Of a DNA stretch of 7,004 nucleotides, positions 6,286 to 7,004 are shown one piece after another. The notes under the pieces were generated by a model, which saw only the letters and a program-made list of their open reading frames with translations, ran no database searches and had not been told where the DNA came from. The DNA is from Verrucomicrobiota bacterium. Its GTDB lineage: Bacteria > Verrucomicrobiota > Verrucomicrobiia > Verrucomicrobiales > DEV007. Every line of letters starts with the position of its first letter. Position 1 is the stretch's first letter. The stretch covers positions 3,313 through 10,316 of the forward strand of contig JAHDIL010000032.1 in NCBI GenBank assembly GCA_020630835.1, given 5' to 3'. Both the position numbers and the translations under genes were made by a program.

Positions 6286-6948
6286 ATGAAAGTGATTGTT
6301 CTGCTCAGCGGAGGGATGGACTCTACCGTTGCCTTCTATCAGGCACGTGCAGAGGGACATGAGGTCCTAGCTGGCGTCAGCTTTGATTATGGCTCGAAAC
6401 ATAACCATCGCGAAATCCCTTTCGCTAAATGGCATTGTCAGGAAAGTAAGATCCGACACGAAACAGTGAAGTTAGGCTTTATGAATGAGCTCTTCAGCAG
6501 CGACCTACTGAAGAGTGGTGGTGAAATCCCTGAAGGGCACTATGAAGCCGACAATATGAAACAAACCGTCGTGCCCTATCGCAATGGCATAATGCTTTCG
6601 ATTACAGCCGGCTTTGCCGAGTCAATCGGTGCCGAGGGCGTTGTCATTGCGGCCCACTCTGGCGATCATGCCATCTATCCCGACTGCCGGGAAGAATTCC
6701 TGGCCCCACAAGCAGAAGCGATCCGGCAGGGCACCTACGAGCGCATTCAGGTGCTACGCCCTTTCGTTAGAATGCGAAAAGAGGACATTGCCGCTCGTGG
6801 ACAGCAGTTGGGAGTGAACTTTCGTCAAACTTGGTCTTGCTATAAAGGTGGCGATAAGCACTGTGGCAAATGCGGAACCTGCGTTGAACGAAAGGAAGCC
6901 TTTCAGCTGGCCGGCATAACTGATCCCACCCTCTACGAGGAAACTTAA
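6286..6948 (+). CDS. queC: 7-cyano-7-deazaguanine synthase QueC (preQ0 synthase)
   Basis: A 220-residue protein of the normal QueC length. It converts 7-carboxy-7-deazaguanine to preQ0 using ATP and ammonia. The N-terminal PP-loop, LLSGGMDSTV (6-15), binds ATP. Further family blocks are VVPYRNGIMLS (95-105) and AHSGDHAIYPDCREEFL (123-139). A zinc site near the C-terminus is formed by C185, C193, C196 and C199 (WSCYKGGDKHCGKCGTC). All key residues are present. It lies 19 bases after queF on the same strand, so the window encodes two successive steps, QueC then QueF, though in reverse gene order. The other early enzymes (FolE, QueD, QueE) and the tRNA-guanine transglycosylase are not in this window. 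The start ATG at 6286 puts the PP-loop at its usual distance from the N-terminus; no Shine-Dalgarno is seen. Confidence 0.96.
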   Translation: MKVIVLLSGGMDSTVAFYQARAEGHEVLAGVSFDYGSKHNHREIPFAKWHCQESKIRHETVKLGFMNELFSSDLLKSGGEIPEGHYEADNMKQTVVPYRNGIMLSITAGFAESIGAEGVVIAAHSGDHAIYPDCREEFLAPQAEAIRQGTYERIQVLRPFVRMRKEDIAARGQQLGVNFRQTWSCYKGGDKHCGKCGTCVERKEAFQLAGITDPTLYEET

Positions 6949-7004
6949 CATTTCCCCGCCGAGGCTCCGGCTCTTCTTCCTTCTGATCATAACTGATGCA
7001 AAAA
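6949..7004 (+). other. Short region after queC; weak hairpin and possible start of another gene
   Basis: After the queC stop, GCCG (6958-6961) can pair with CGGC (6968-6971), followed by a pyrimidine-rich stretch (CTCTTCTTCCTTCT). This is at best a weak terminator. An ATG at 6996 followed by CAAAAA runs off the window and could begin a further plus-strand gene, but only three codons are visible. Confidence 0.25.

Noticed and set aside
6286..6948. Deazaguanine DNA-modification (dpd-type) cluster
   Set aside because: queC sits with queF, which points to tRNA queuosine; no DNA-modification genes are visible.

Overview
This 7.0 kb window is ordinary, compact bacterial chromosome of moderate GC content with seven recognisable genes. 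One gene is cut by the left edge. No mobile elements, CRISPR arrays, tRNA or rRNA genes are visible. The organism is a Gram-negative-type bacterium, because an inner-membrane-anchored protein carries an OmpA peptidoglycan-binding domain. None of the start codons has a convincing Shine-Dalgarno sequence, and the overall gene style would suit a member of the Verrucomicrobiota. That placement is a low-confidence guess from general impression, not from a marker gene.

Layout. (1) Bases 1-663, plus strand: the 3' end of one Hsp20 small heat-shock protein gene, then a complete second Hsp20 gene. They form a tandem chaperone pair closed by a strong hairpin with a T-tract on each side (692-728). (2) Bases 758-1813, minus strand: a single gene converging on that terminator. 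It encodes an N-terminal winged-helix-like domain joined to a region resembling a PD-(D/E)XK nuclease, function unknown. (3) Bases 1814-2069: an AT-rich gap with two stem-loops and no gene. (4) Bases 2070-4573, minus strand: a two-gene operon made of selU (tRNA 2-selenouridine synthase), then a fused MobA-like/FdhD protein. The two are coupled by a TGATG stop/start overlap. (5) Bases 4574-4704: a divergent promoter region. (6) Bases 4705-6948, plus strand: an OmpA-domain envelope protein whose likely promoter would give a nearly leaderless mRNA, followed by queF and queC of the queuosine pathway.

How the genes work together. selU and the MobA/FdhD fusion suggest a trace-element theme. SelU uses selenophosphate to modify tRNA. 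MobA and FdhD finish and sulfurate the molybdenum or tungsten bis-MGD cofactor of formate dehydrogenases, which are often selenoenzymes. QueC and QueF make preQ0 and then preQ1 for queuosine. SelU acts on U34 of the tRNAs for Lys, Glu and Gln; queuosine replaces G34 in the tRNAs for Tyr, His, Asn and Asp. The two divergent transcription units therefore both serve the tRNA wobble position and together cover all NAN sense codons. The most noteworthy points are the MobA-FdhD fusion coupled to selU, the His-to-Asn change next to the catalytic Glu of QueF, the uncharacterised winged-helix/nuclease-like protein, and the absence of ribosome-binding sites throughout.
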